From positions 62,001 through 126,000 of the forward strand of contig NZ_FNEX01000008.1 in the NCBI RefSeq assembly GCF_900100435.1: a DNA stretch of 64,000 nucleotides, written 5' to 3'. Positions 26,087 through 35,486 of the stretch are shown in pieces (positions within the stretch are counted from its first letter, which is position 1; each line of letters opens with the position of its first letter). The DNA comes from Pedobacter sp. ok626. GTDB taxonomy: Bacteria > Bacteroidota > Bacteroidia > Sphingobacteriales > Sphingobacteriaceae. The notes beneath the pieces are model-generated. The model was not told where the DNA came from and did not search any database. It saw only the letters and a program-made list of their open reading frames with translations. Made by a program: the position numbers and the translations under genes.

Positions 26087-26270
26087 TTGCTACATTGGCA
26101 TTCCAGAAGCGCTTCTGAAATTTTTGGGAAGAATTGAGATTCCATTGCGGGCAGCAATAACTGCTTCCCAAACCGGTCATTACCTACCGCAATTTCCTCT
26201 CGTTTAAAATCTGTCTGTACATGAGCCGCAATAGCTAATCGAAGCTCCAACCGATTTCGAAAACAAATGT

Positions 26271-27125
26271 ATGGCGACCAAAAGCGCTGAGCACCATGCG
26301 GTTCCGATCATTCCGATAAATCCACCGGAATTCCGGGAAACCGTAAAAGATTCCGAAAATTCCGGTTACATTTACTTATCAATTCATAGGATAATGCTCG
26401 ATGATTATAAAAAAGCGGTGATTTCAGATTACCATAAAAAGAAAGATAATGATCAACTTTCTTCGAATTTGTCACGTCCGACCTGCAAAAGGTTGAAAGA
26501 AGAATGTCTTGTCGCTTTACAATCAAGAACACTTAAAAAGGACGAGAAAATTATCAGAGATTTTTTCAATAATTGTAATGAGTCAAATGACTATTCTAGT
26601 TGCATAAGAAAATTTGAGCGTGATAAATTCAAGCCATTAGACAATTTTATTTCAGGTGAAACAGATGTCAGGGACGAGAGAAATGTGGAAATTTTAGCCT
26701 GGCTTATAGGTTTTAATCCAAGACCATATGATTATAGGATAGACTATTCATCTACTACGGGCCACGTTGATATAGAAAAAATTGAGGATGTAAAAGAAAA
26801 GCTGGAACAAGATAAACTCGAAAACGAAATAACTGAGGTTACAAGTCTAATTTTTGGAAACACTTCCAAAAGAGTACCGTTAACCAAGTATGGAATTGAC
26901 ATCATCGTTTTGTTAATCACCATTATTGGAGGAGTAGGCTTATCTATGCGCAACGCTAATATTGAAAAAAATACCACTGCCTACATCTGTACCAGTAAGC
27001 TTGCAAAAAAATATCATCTGAGTAATAAATGTCATGGTTTAAACAACTGTAAAAGCGAAATTATTTCAACAACTATCGCTAGCGCAAAGGAGCGCGAAAA
27101 AACTTTATGTGAAATTGAACGGTAA
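26271..27125 (+). CDS. Hypothetical membrane protein with C-terminal Cys/His motif
   Basis: A 284-residue protein. The first 200 residues are soluble and charged (PPEFRETVKDSENSGYIYLS, FNNCNESNDYSSCIRKFERD). A single transmembrane helix lies around 208-228, then a short tail with YICTSKLAKKYHLSNKCHGL and two more cysteines, suggesting a metal site outside the membrane. That tail recurs at the end of otherwise unrelated Bacteroidota membrane proteins; I cannot assign a function. The next gene, 77 bases downstream, is a small membrane protein. Confidence 0.6.
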   Translation: MATKSAEHHAVPIIPINPPEFRETVKDSENSGYIYLSIHRIMLDDYKKAVISDYHKKKDNDQLSSNLSRPTCKRLKEECLVALQSRTLKKDEKIIRDFFNNCNESNDYSSCIRKFERDKFKPLDNFISGETDVRDERNVEILAWLIGFNPRPYDYRIDYSSTTGHVDIEKIEDVKEKLEQDKLENEITEVTSLIFGNTSKRVPLTKYGIDIIVLLITIIGGVGLSMRNANIEKNTTAYICTSKLAKKYHLSNKCHGLNNCKSEIISTTIASAKEREKTLCEIER

Positions 27126-27202
27126 CCTAATGCTACTCCATCCTAAAAGGGATTTCAATCATTTAAACCAAACCTAAACGAGATCATGAAATATAAAAAA
27201 TA

Positions 27203-27514
27203 ATGGAAAAAATTATTAAAATAGGACTTTCAGTATTGTTACTACTTTGTTTATTAAAAATGCCGTATGGATACTATCAGTTTGTAAGGTTAGTGGCATT
27301 AATTGGATTTGCATACTTAGCTTATCAAGCAAATTTACAAGGGTTTAAATACGAAACAATCATTTTCACTATCCTGGCTATTTTATTCCAGCCCTTCTTT
27401 AAGATTGCATTAGGAAGAGAAATTTGGAATATCATAGATGTGGTCGTTGCTTTTGGACTTATTGTTTCATTATTCAGAAAATCTAAAGCTACCATTGATA
27501 AAGAAATCCTCTAA
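27203..27514 (+). CDS. DUF6804-like small membrane protein
   Basis: A 103-residue protein with three to four hydrophobic helices (MEKIIKIGLSVLLLLCLLKM, then PYGYYQFVRLVALIGFAYLA, FQPFFKIALGREIWNIIDVV, and a basic tail). The PYGYYQxVR element matches DUF6804 as I recall it. Function unknown. A second, broken copy lies at 29056-29342. The two frame an orphan restriction-like gene, so the segment has been duplicated. Confidence 0.7.
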   Translation: MEKIIKIGLSVLLLLCLLKMPYGYYQFVRLVALIGFAYLAYQANLQGFKYETIIFTILAILFQPFFKIALGREIWNIIDVVVAFGLIVSLFRKSKATIDKEIL

Positions 27515-27713
27515 ACAAACATTTCATGAACGAAACCATCTAAATGAGTTTATTATCAGTATTTTAAATTAACTATTGTTATTATGGATTTAAATTTTAA
27601 ACTTTGAGATAACCAGATAAATAAAACGCTACTCAATCATGAAAATCTTTTCGAATCCTATATAAGGACTCCAGTAATAACGCTACCACTACCAACCATT
27701 TAAACCAAAACGT

Positions 27714-28781
27714 ATGGACTTTAAAGATCAAATTGCTCAACTAGCAGCGCGTGTTGAAAAAATGACACCACAGATTCAAACAGAGGAAGCTACCAAAAAT
27801 GCGCTCGTGATGCCTTTTATACAAATATTGGGCTATGATGTATTTAATCCTTTTGAAGTGAATCCTGAATTCGTTGCTGATATCGGAATTAAAAAAGGTG
27901 AAAAAGTGGACTATGCGATCATGAAAGATGGCGATCCTATTATCATAGTAGAATGCAAACATCATTTAGAAAAGCTTGACCCACACAACTCACAACTGTT
28001 TAGATATTTCCATGTTTGCTCTGCTAAATTCGGACTGTTAACCAATGGACTGATTTACCGTTTCTACACCGATCTGAATGATGTAAATAAAATGGACGAA
28101 AAGCCTTTCTTTGAATTCAATATCACTGAGATAAAGGATGCACAAATTGAAGAGCTTAAAAAGTTCCATAAGTCTTATTTTGATGTAGAGAACATATCAA
28201 ACACCGCTTCAGATCTTAAATATACCAATGAAATAAAAGCACTGATCACTTCCGAACTAAGAAACCCCTCCTCTGTTTTCGTAAAACACTTTGCAAACCA
28301 GGTATACCATGGTAAACTAACAGAAAAGATATTGACGCAATTCACTGAATTGGTAAAACGCTCTTCAAACCAGGTCTTAAATGACGCTATTACAGATCGT
28401 TTAAAGACAGCTTTAGGTAAAGAAGAAGCGAACAGCAATCAAACGGAAGGTAAGGTGACTGCGGAGCCTGTAATGGCCGAGAGCAACATCGTAACTACCG
28501 ATGAAGAGATTGAAGGCTTCTTTATTGTAAAATCAATTCTTCGTGAATCTATCGATCATAAAAGAATTACCTATAGGGATGCGCAATCATACTTCGCCAT
28601 ATTATTAGATGACAATAACCGTAAAACAATCTGTAGGCTATATTTAGGCAATAAGAAGTACCTGGTAATTCTTGATGAGAATAAGAAAGAGGTTAAGCAC
28701 GAAATTACAGAGGTTGATGAAATATACAGCCATGCAGGTAAGTTCACTGAAGTAATAAATCGACTTATAAATTTAAATTAA
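27714..28781 (+). CDS. Orphan type I restriction HsdR N-terminal-like nuclease domain protein
   Basis: A 355-residue protein whose first 170 residues match the HsdR_N/DUF4268-type endonuclease domain. The PD-(D/E)xK site is visible as D66 in EKVDYAIM and E80-C-K82 in IIIVECKHH, followed by the QLFRYFHV helix. No motor domain follows; the last 90 residues (EGFFIVKSILRESIDHKRIT, CRLYLGNKKYLVILDENKKE) form a second conserved domain. No methylase or specificity gene is near, so it is not a classical restriction system. Proteins of this shape are widespread. The nuclease role is inferred. Confidence 0.85.
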   Translation: MDFKDQIAQLAARVEKMTPQIQTEEATKNALVMPFIQILGYDVFNPFEVNPEFVADIGIKKGEKVDYAIMKDGDPIIIVECKHHLEKLDPHNSQLFRYFHVCSAKFGLLTNGLIYRFYTDLNDVNKMDEKPFFEFNITEIKDAQIEELKKFHKSYFDVENISNTASDLKYTNEIKALITSELRNPSSVFVKHFANQVYHGKLTEKILTQFTELVKRSSNQVLNDAITDRLKTALGKEEANSNQTEGKVTAEPVMAESNIVTTDEEIEGFFIVKSILRESIDHKRITYRDAQSYFAILLDDNNRKTICRLYLGNKKYLVILDENKKEVKHEITEVDEIYSHAGKFTEVINRLINLN

Positions 28782-28783
28782 CG

Positions 28784-29056
28784 ATGAAACATCAAAAAAT
28801 AATAAATTTCACAATATTACTTATTGTAATAGCCTTCTTTAGTTCCTGCGCATCATCGGGATACACCAGTTCAGAATCGGGTTTTTTCTCCGGAATAATG
28901 CATGGTTTTGTTTTCTTTCCCTTTGCAATTTTAGCAAAGATTTTCGGAATGGATTATGACTTATACGCCAGCAATAACAGTGGATTATTTTATTGGATAG
29001 GGTTTATTATAGGTTTAGGTGGCTTAGGATCTGGTGGAAGATCAATATCTAGATAA
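28784..29056 (+). CDS. Small lipoprotein with membrane helix
   Basis: A 90-residue protein beginning with a lipobox-like leader (LLIVIAFFSSCASSG, Cys about 22), then a hydrophobic stretch around 36-48 and a glycine-rich end (IIGLGGLGSGGRSIS). It follows the nuclease-like gene by 2 bases and its last base is the first of the DUF6804-like start. It is probably co-transcribed with the nuclease-like gene. Function unknown. Confidence 0.65.
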   Translation: MKHQKIINFTILLIVIAFFSSCASSGYTSSESGFFSGIMHGFVFFPFAILAKIFGMDYDLYASNNSGLFYWIGFIIGLGGLGSGGRSISR

Positions 29057-29342
29057 TGGAGAAAATTATTAAAATAGGTCTTTCGGTATTATTACTAGTT
29101 TGTTTATTAAAAATGCCATATGAATATTATCAAATTGTTAGCTTCACGGCATTAATTGTATTTGTATCTCTAGCTTATCAAGCAAATTTACAGGGATTTA
29201 AATATAAAACAATGATTTTCGCTATTCTAGCTATTTTATTCCAGCCTTTTTTAAGATAGCATTAGGAAGAGAAATTTAGAATATCATAGATGTGATCATT
29301 GCTTTCGGACTTATTGTTTCATTATTCAGAAAGTCAAAAGTG
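29056..29342 (+). pseudogene. Broken second copy of the DUF6804-like gene
   Basis: The sequence is close to 27203-27494 throughout. The frame is lost where one base of the T-run in FQPFF is missing (about 29250), causing a stop at 29257. Further on, a TGG codon has become TAG (in GREIW), so restoring the frame would still not restore the full protein. The product would be 67 residues instead of 103. Confidence 0.85.
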
Positions 29343-29345
29343 TAA

Positions 29346-29828
29346 TTGATTAGAGCTCCTAACATAATGATTCCAAATTCGGTAAGACTAGAGTAGTCCA
29401 TCTTTAAATATGCTGGTTTCCACATGTTAGGTATTACGACATGTTTTGAATAGATTGATAAAGAAACTTCAACTTAAATTAACGCAAAAAAATGAAAGTA
29501 CTTACGAAAGTGCTCGATTTAAGCTTGGTTTTGAGTGCCAAAATAAACTTTATTTTACAAATAATAATGAGTATGCAGATACGCATTGCCCAAGGGAATA
29601 ATGCTCCAGCAAATATTTGAGTCGGTTTTGCTCCATTTGGTTTATGGGGCATTCCCGGTTAGGAAAGTATGCCCCTTTGATACAAGACGATGCAGCAGTG
29701 CATACCCCTTAGTTGGCAGCATTTTTTTTAATAAAGCGTTTAAACTTCATCATGCAAGATCACTTATCGCTAAATACTTTCCAATATTCCATAGAAAACC
29801 AAAGGACTGCTGGTTTGCTGTATAAAAA
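29346..29828. other. Gene-free stretch
   Basis: No convincing gene on either strand. A possible 43-codon frame from 29491 (MKVLTKVLDLSLV) has no known match. A stem GGGGCAT/ATGCCCC with a 16-base loop lies at 29646-29675. Both neighbours end here, so the region is a convergent intergenic gap of unclear origin. Confidence 0.5.
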
Positions 29829-29852
29829 AAGAGGGCATCTTTAGATGCCCTC
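29824..29852 (-). terminator. Rho-independent terminator of the SusC/SusD operon
   Basis: Stem GAGGGCATC/GATGCCCTC (29831-29852) with a 4-base loop, followed on the minus strand by seven U. It lies 22 bases after the susD-like stop codon. Confidence 0.88.
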
Positions 29853-29874
29853 TCCATTTACAGTAAGGTAAAAA

Positions 29875-31755
29875 CTATTGAATTTTAGTACCATAAAATG
29901 GCCTGAATTCGTCATTAGATTTGTAAGTGTAATAAGTTGCTGGTGCGGTGTATGGATTGTTATAATGGAAGATTGCACGGTTTGCATTCAATTCAGCCTG
30001 ATTCCAACCTGGAGTCCAGCCTGCAAATACCCCATCCATATTGATACAATACTGGTAACGCTCGTTATTATTTCCTAGGTATGCACGATGAATACCTACT
30101 TCCAAACGTTTAGCATCAAAATAGTTAATACCTTCTCCCCAAAACTCAACACCCTTCTGAAACACATATTCATCAAGAAAAGCGGCTTTAGTAGATGCGC
30201 TGCAGGTATAGGTGCTGTTACGTGTTTTTACAATACTTTCCAATGCAGTAGCTGCTGCAGCTACCCCCGAGGTATGCAGTGCGGCTTCTGCTTTCAGGAA
30301 ATGCATCTCCTCTACACGCATGGCCGGATAATCTGTAGCACCACCAACTTCGAAAGTTCTGTAATCACCGCCGGCCGGCCGGAACTTAATGTTTACATAA
30401 AGCCATGGCCAGGATTGAAAGCCGTTTCCTTTATTGATGCGCGAACGTATCCAGGAAGGATTGCTGTTCAGCTTATATTGTTCCTTATCGGCATTAAAAC
30501 CTGAGTAATCATTTTTCCAGTCTTCCTGTTGCGTGCTCTGATCATTATTACCATTTAACCATTTATTGTTAATTAGGGCACCTTTGGAATCTCTTTCAAC
30601 CAGATAAGGCGCTCCTGCCTGTTGGTTGGTTGACTCATAAAAGAAGTTTGGAGCTAACCAGGACTTCTTACGAAAGTCTTTGTCGGAAAGTCGCTCATAC
30701 CATTTACGATCTAATGAACGACCTACACGCCATCCATAAACTGAAAAATCTGCTTCTGTTCCGAAGATCATAGAAAAAACAAATGATCCTGTAGATGCTG
30801 CTTTGATATTACCTGCAGAAATAGAAGTGGCCAACATCCATGAATTCTGAGAATTGCGGTTATTAAAACCGTTTGAAGGATCTGTCCACTCTGACTCTGA
30901 CAAGGGTGCCGCCCCGGAGCTGGAAATTGCTTTGTCTGCATATTCAGCAACTTTTTGCCAGTAAGCAGCCTCATCTTTATAGGTAGCCGAAGTGTTTACA
31001 CGAGAAGCAAGATTGGTATATGCGCGTGCATACAGTCCATATACTACAGAAAGATTGGGTTGTACCTTATCTGTACGCACATAACCATTCAGATACAGTT
31101 CTGCCGCTTTCAGATCGCTTAAAATCAGGTTATACACCTCATCAACAGTTGCTCTGGGATTATTTGAGGCCTGTTCAGATGTTGTTTTTTCAGTAACAAT
31201 GGGTACACCTAAGTTTACCAAATTATTTTCAGACGGTACATAATCGTATCTGGCATCCGTAGGTTTTTTGTATTCCATAATCTGCACCAATTCCATGTAA
31301 TACAATGCACGGTAAGCATAGCTAATCCCCAGATAAGCTTTTTTCTCCTCATCCAGGTTATTGGCATCGATCAGTTTGATGACATCGTTTACGCTTTTGA
31401 TATACGCATAATACACATAAGATGGGTATAGCCCACGGTTGGATCCCGTAGCGCTAACGGAGCCATTTGCATAGGCACCCATGGTGTTAAAGCCGTTTGC
31501 TCCAGAACATACCAGTTGCGTAGTTCCATGCTCCAGCATTCCGCGCATACTGCTATATGAAATCATTTCGATTCCACCATCGGTATTCTCATACCCCGCC
31601 ATCGAGGTATAAATAGAATTGACCAATCCTTTTAAAGCTGTAGGAGAATTCTGGATTTGTTTATCCAGTACAAACTCTGTAGGTAATGTTTCTTTAATAC
31701 AGCCACTCAGCCCCAGCAGAGCGGTAGCAATGAAAAGTATATGATTTTTTTTCAT
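29875..31755 (-). CDS. SusD/RagB family nutrient-binding outer membrane lipoprotein
   Basis: The 626-residue protein is the surface glycan-binding partner of the TonB-dependent SusC-like transporter encoded upstream. It has a lipoprotein signal with Cys19 (LLGLSGCIKE), the SusD N-terminal helices (NSPTALKGLVNSIYTSMAGY, YAYIKSVNDVIKLIDANN), TPR-like elements (YLGISYAYRALYYMELVQ), and the C-terminal block with PAMRVEEMHFLKAEA and FWGEGINYFDAKRL. Length is normal. It starts 20 bases after the SusC-like gene. The ligand cannot be told; no degrading enzyme is in this operon. Confidence 0.96.
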   Translation of the reverse strand: MKKNHILFIATALLGLSGCIKETLPTEFVLDKQIQNSPTALKGLVNSIYTSMAGYENTDGGIEMISYSSMRGMLEHGTTQLVCSGANGFNTMGAYANGSVSATGSNRGLYPSYVYYAYIKSVNDVIKLIDANNLDEEKKAYLGISYAYRALYYMELVQIMEYKKPTDARYDYVPSENNLVNLGVPIVTEKTTSEQASNNPRATVDEVYNLILSDLKAAELYLNGYVRTDKVQPNLSVVYGLYARAYTNLASRVNTSATYKDEAAYWQKVAEYADKAISSSGAAPLSESEWTDPSNGFNNRNSQNSWMLATSISAGNIKAASTGSFVFSMIFGTEADFSVYGWRVGRSLDRKWYERLSDKDFRKKSWLAPNFFYESTNQQAGAPYLVERDSKGALINNKWLNGNNDQSTQQEDWKNDYSGFNADKEQYKLNSNPSWIRSRINKGNGFQSWPWLYVNIKFRPAGGDYRTFEVGGATDYPAMRVEEMHFLKAEAALHTSGVAAAATALESIVKTRNSTYTCSASTKAAFLDEYVFQKGVEFWGEGINYFDAKRLEVGIHRAYLGNNNERYQYCINMDGVFAGWTPGWNQAELNANRAIFHYNNPYTAPATYYTYKSNDEFRPFYGTKIQ

Positions 31756-31775
31756 GATGTTTTCCTTAATTATAT

Positions 31776-34700
31776 TTAGAATGTCAATGAAAGACCTCCT
31801 GAAAATGTACGCATTGGAGAATAAACTTCGGAATTGGTAAATCCTTGTAATGAATAGCGGGGATCAAATCCCTGACGGGCCGATATATAGAATGGATTTT
31901 CGACAGCCATATAAACCCGCAGTCTCTGAACATTAAATTTTCCAAGCAACTTAGCAGGCAGTGTATAACCCAGATTGATATTCTGAATATTTAAATAGCT
32001 CGCACTGGTAATAAAACGATCTGAACGTGCATTTTGCGAATTAATTTCAGAAAATAAAAGACGTGGTACAGCTGAGTTTTTATTCTCGGGACTCCATGCG
32101 TTCAACATGTCAACATGCCAGTTTGTAGCAGTCGTTCCACCGGTATGCATTAAAGTCTGATAGTTATAATCGTATGCTTTACCGCCAATCTGATAGTTCA
32201 GGTTCACAGAAAGGTCTATTCCGTGGAAATTAACCGTTGTACCAAAACCTCCGTAAAAATCAGGAAGTGCATCACCGATCAGGTAATCTGTTGCCTGACT
32301 TGGATCTTTCGTAGTGGTTTGCCCCGTTACCTCTCCATCCTTCACGGTATCCTTGTAAAACAGTGATTCACCAGTTTCCTGATCTAGCCCCGCAAATTTT
32401 GGTAAGTACCAGGTATAAAGCGGCAGCCCCTCTGCTACGAAATATTTATATTTAGATACAAAAGACTTATCCAGGTTCACGTAACCGATATTCCCTTCAA
32501 CTTTTGTTTTCTTGATATCATCAGGCAAACTCAGCACTTTATTTTTTACATGGGAAATGTTAAAATTAACATCCCATTTAAGCGCTTTCTTATTGATCAG
32601 GTTTGCATTTAAAACCAGTTCAAAGCCTTTATTCTGCATATCGCCCAGGTTTACATAATAGCTGGTGTAACCAACAGACGGTGGCGTATTCAATGAAAAC
32701 AACATATCACTGGTTTTGCGGTAAAAATACTCTGCACTACCGCTCAGTCGTCCATTAAACAAATTGAATTCTGTACCTAAGTTCCAATTGGTATTGGTTT
32801 CCCAGGTAATGTCATTAGATCCCTTTTGGCGCCATTGATACGCAACCTCGTTGTTGTTGTTCACCACTTTGTAAGAATCTGCAAACAGGTAATTACCAAT
32901 ATTGTCATTCCCCTGAGAACCTACAGATGCTTTGATTTTTAATGAATTAACCCATGGTGCTTTAAAGAAGTTTTCTTTTGAAATCAACCATGCCCCACCA
33001 ACTGACCAGAAATTACCCCAACGGTTTTCTGTTGCAAAACGCGAAGAAGCATCGCGGCGATAGGAGACCGAAGCGAAATATTTGGTATCATAATCATACA
33101 TTCCCCTAAAAAAATAACCTTCATTGTTATACTCATTGGCATAGGAATTAGGATTGCCATTCAAAGTCAATACCGTAGCAAGCTCAGTCGTGTTATCAAT
33201 GCCGAAATTCTTCCCTGAAGCATCCAGGTATTCAAATCTATAATTGTAATATTCATGTCCTAACAAAGCACTCACATTATGTTTGCCAAAGCCTTTTGTA
33301 TAATTCAGCAATTGCTGACTGTTGTAGGTAAAGGTCCTTGAAGCACTTTTTGATAAATAGCCGTTATCAGATGAGTTTGTATAATTATCAACAAAGGGGC
33401 TATTGACATAAGTAAACCTACGATCATAATCATAGGCATTCCCGTTAACCGTCAATTTCAAGTCTTTGGTTAAGTCAAAATCAGCATAACCACTCATGGT
33501 AAATGAATTACCTGTAGTTTTTGCGCTTCTATATTTATTCGAGAAAATGGAATTTCCGCCAATACCTCCGGCACGACTCAGATCATAGTTGTCTGCGAAG
33601 TCATACATCTGCTCGCCCCATTTATCGATCATGATGTTCTTATTTGCGTCACGATAGTAAACCGGATAAATAGGTGCAATCGACTTTATCGTACTCCAGA
33701 TGGTTCCTGTTCCGATGGTCCCCTCCTCTGTCTGCATATAGTTGTATTTGCTATAATTCGCATTTCCGCCAACCTTTAGCCATTTTTTCGCCTGATAATC
33801 CAGTTTAAGACGTGCAGTTAGCCGGTCCTGACCAGATCCAAGCTGGATACCTTCCTGATCCAGATAGCCCAATGAGGTATAGTAATTTATTTTATCGGAT
33901 GCTCCGGAGATGGAGGCGTTATACTCCTGGCGTAAGCCCGTTTGTAAGCCTTCTTTTTCCCAATCATCAGCTTGCAGCCAATATTGATTGTTGTTGTAGC
34001 TATAAAGCGTACCCATGGTTGCATTTGGATTCATTTTACCGCCACTCTGGATAAATTCCTGCCCTGCAGGAACAGTATAAACCATATAACCCGGTCCCAC
34101 ACCGCTAGATGCATTGCTGAGGTGCTGGTTGGCCAGCGTATGCGCAGCGCCTGGCGTCATAGCCCCGCCCCTGTCAGTTACGTAAAAATTAGCCAGCATC
34201 TTATAATATGTTTCATAGAACTGCTGAGCATTCATCACCTTATAGTTCTCCAATCCGTTAGAATTGGCCCCCAATTTGGCATCAACATTAATTTGTGCTT
34301 CACCACTTTTCCCTCTTTTGGTGGTGATCATGATTACACCATTTGCACCACGGGCACCATACAAAGCATTAGATGCTGCATCCTTTAATACGGTCATTGA
34401 TTCAATGTCTGCTGAATTAATCAGGTTAAGATCACCTTCAAAGGGCATACCGTCTAAAACGATCAATGGTTCGGTATCCGACGAAATGGAGCCCAAACCC
34501 CTGATGGTAATAGAAGGTGAACTACCCGGTTGCGCAGAAGCACTGCTCAGCTGCACCCCGGCCACACGTCCTGCTAAAGCACCAAGCGGGTTCGTGCCCT
34601 GCGTTTTTTGCAGATCTTCCGATTTTAAAACACCAGCCGAGCCGGTAAAAGCTTCTTTAGTCGTTTTACCGAAAGCTACAACCAAAACTTCATCCAGGCC

Positions 34701-35327
34701 CGCTGTTAAAGGTTCCAGGCGGATAACGCCCATATTGCGGGCTGCTTTTACCTCCATCATTTTATAGCCCACGTATGAGATTTGTAGTATAGCGTTTTCA
34801 TCTACTCCTGCCAGACTAAATACCCCGTTTTTATCGGTCATCACATATCTATCTGTACCTTTTACACGAACGCTTGCACCCGGTAGTGGCTGTCCGCTCT
34901 CATCTTCCACTGTTCCCCGAACATCAAATTTTAAAAAGGAGCTGATAATATTTTCTATCAGGGAGTTTCTCTTTTCGTTGATGATCACTGTTTTAGTATC
35001 CAGGATATACGTTAAGGGTTGATTTTTAAAGATCTGTTTGAGCACCTCTTCAATTGCCATATTGTTCGCATCTATGGTCACAGATTTTGCCTTCGCCAGC
35101 TGGTCGTCGGTATACACAAAATCGTACCCACTCTGGATCCTCAGTTCCCGAATGACCGTTTTTAATGAAACATTTGATCTGGTCAGATTTATCTTTTGTG
35201 CAAATCCGACAGCACTAACCTGCATACAGGTTGCTATCAAAATTACGGTGGTTAATCGCATAATCAGCAGTATTTTCGAGACGTGCCTATTGGGCACGAT
35301 AAGTTTATTCGTATATTTTTTATACAT
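31776..35327 (-). CDS. SusC/RagA family TonB-dependent transporter with STN domain
   Basis: An outer-membrane beta-barrel importer of 1183 residues that takes up an oligosaccharide or similar ligand with SusD. After the signal region come an STN domain (about 55-115, IRELRIQSGYDFVYTDDQL), a carboxypeptidase-regulatory-like domain (about 134-200, GTVEDESGQPLPGASVRVKG), a plug with the SusC signature (LDGMPF, SIESMTVLKDAAS-like IESMTVLKDAAS, YGARGANGVIMITTK), and a long barrel ending in a C-terminal phenylalanine (SLTF). The STN domain is the part that signals to FecR-type anti-sigma factors, matching the FecR and sigma genes upstream. Confidence 0.96.
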   Translation of the reverse strand: MYKKYTNKLIVPNRHVSKILLIMRLTTVILIATCMQVSAVGFAQKINLTRSNVSLKTVIRELRIQSGYDFVYTDDQLAKAKSVTIDANNMAIEEVLKQIFKNQPLTYILDTKTVIINEKRNSLIENIISSFLKFDVRGTVEDESGQPLPGASVRVKGTDRYVMTDKNGVFSLAGVDENAILQISYVGYKMMEVKAARNMGVIRLEPLTAGLDEVLVVAFGKTTKEAFTGSAGVLKSEDLQKTQGTNPLGALAGRVAGVQLSSASAQPGSSPSITIRGLGSISSDTEPLIVLDGMPFEGDLNLINSADIESMTVLKDAASNALYGARGANGVIMITTKRGKSGEAQINVDAKLGANSNGLENYKVMNAQQFYETYYKMLANFYVTDRGGAMTPGAAHTLANQHLSNASSGVGPGYMVYTVPAGQEFIQSGGKMNPNATMGTLYSYNNNQYWLQADDWEKEGLQTGLRQEYNASISGASDKINYYTSLGYLDQEGIQLGSGQDRLTARLKLDYQAKKWLKVGGNANYSKYNYMQTEEGTIGTGTIWSTIKSIAPIYPVYYRDANKNIMIDKWGEQMYDFADNYDLSRAGGIGGNSIFSNKYRSAKTTGNSFTMSGYADFDLTKDLKLTVNGNAYDYDRRFTYVNSPFVDNYTNSSDNGYLSKSASRTFTYNSQQLLNYTKGFGKHNVSALLGHEYYNYRFEYLDASGKNFGIDNTTELATVLTLNGNPNSYANEYNNEGYFFRGMYDYDTKYFASVSYRRDASSRFATENRWGNFWSVGGAWLISKENFFKAPWVNSLKIKASVGSQGNDNIGNYLFADSYKVVNNNNEVAYQWRQKGSNDITWETNTNWNLGTEFNLFNGRLSGSAEYFYRKTSDMLFSLNTPPSVGYTSYYVNLGDMQNKGFELVLNANLINKKALKWDVNFNISHVKNKVLSLPDDIKKTKVEGNIGYVNLDKSFVSKYKYFVAEGLPLYTWYLPKFAGLDQETGESLFYKDTVKDGEVTGQTTTKDPSQATDYLIGDALPDFYGGFGTTVNFHGIDLSVNLNYQIGGKAYDYNYQTLMHTGGTTATNWHVDMLNAWSPENKNSAVPRLLFSEINSQNARSDRFITSASYLNIQNINLGYTLPAKLLGKFNVQRLRVYMAVENPFYISARQGFDPRYSLQGFTNSEVYSPMRTFSGGLSLTF

Positions 35328-35486
35328 TTACTTGTTTGGTTTAGGGCAAGAAACCTTATGTTTTGCAGACGGTTAGGTTTTTGCATGTTAGTTGTTTAGT
35401 TCAATTTCATAAGCCAAATATTTCCGGCTCCGGATGTGTCACAGGCTGCGATCTGTGATACACGGGGTTTGGATAATTATGGATAA
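35328..35486. promoter_or_regulatory. Leader region between FecR and SusC-like genes, with small hairpins
   Basis: This 159-base gap holds two dyads, TCCGG-CT-CCGGA at 35423-35434 and TCACAG-N8-CTGTGA at 35439-35458, and a tandem 10-base repeat GGATAATTAT at 35471-35490. It should contain the promoter of the SusC/SusD operon used by the ECF sigma factor. Which element is the promoter cannot be told by eye. Confidence 0.4.

Noticed and set aside
26020..26250. 76-codon minus-strand frame
   Set aside because: It overlaps a stable hairpin and the start of the 51-residue gene, has no leader or motif, and its sequence looks like non-coding DNA.
27714..28781. Complete type I restriction-modification system
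   Set aside because: Only an HsdR_N-like nuclease domain is present; there is no helicase motor, methylase or specificity gene.
29586..29825. 79-codon plus-strand frame
   Set aside because: It has no homologue I recognise, no plausible start context, and it runs into the terminator of the SusC/SusD operon.
33972..34767. Two long plus-strand frames opposite the SusC-like gene
   Set aside because: They are shadows of the SusC-like coding sequence.
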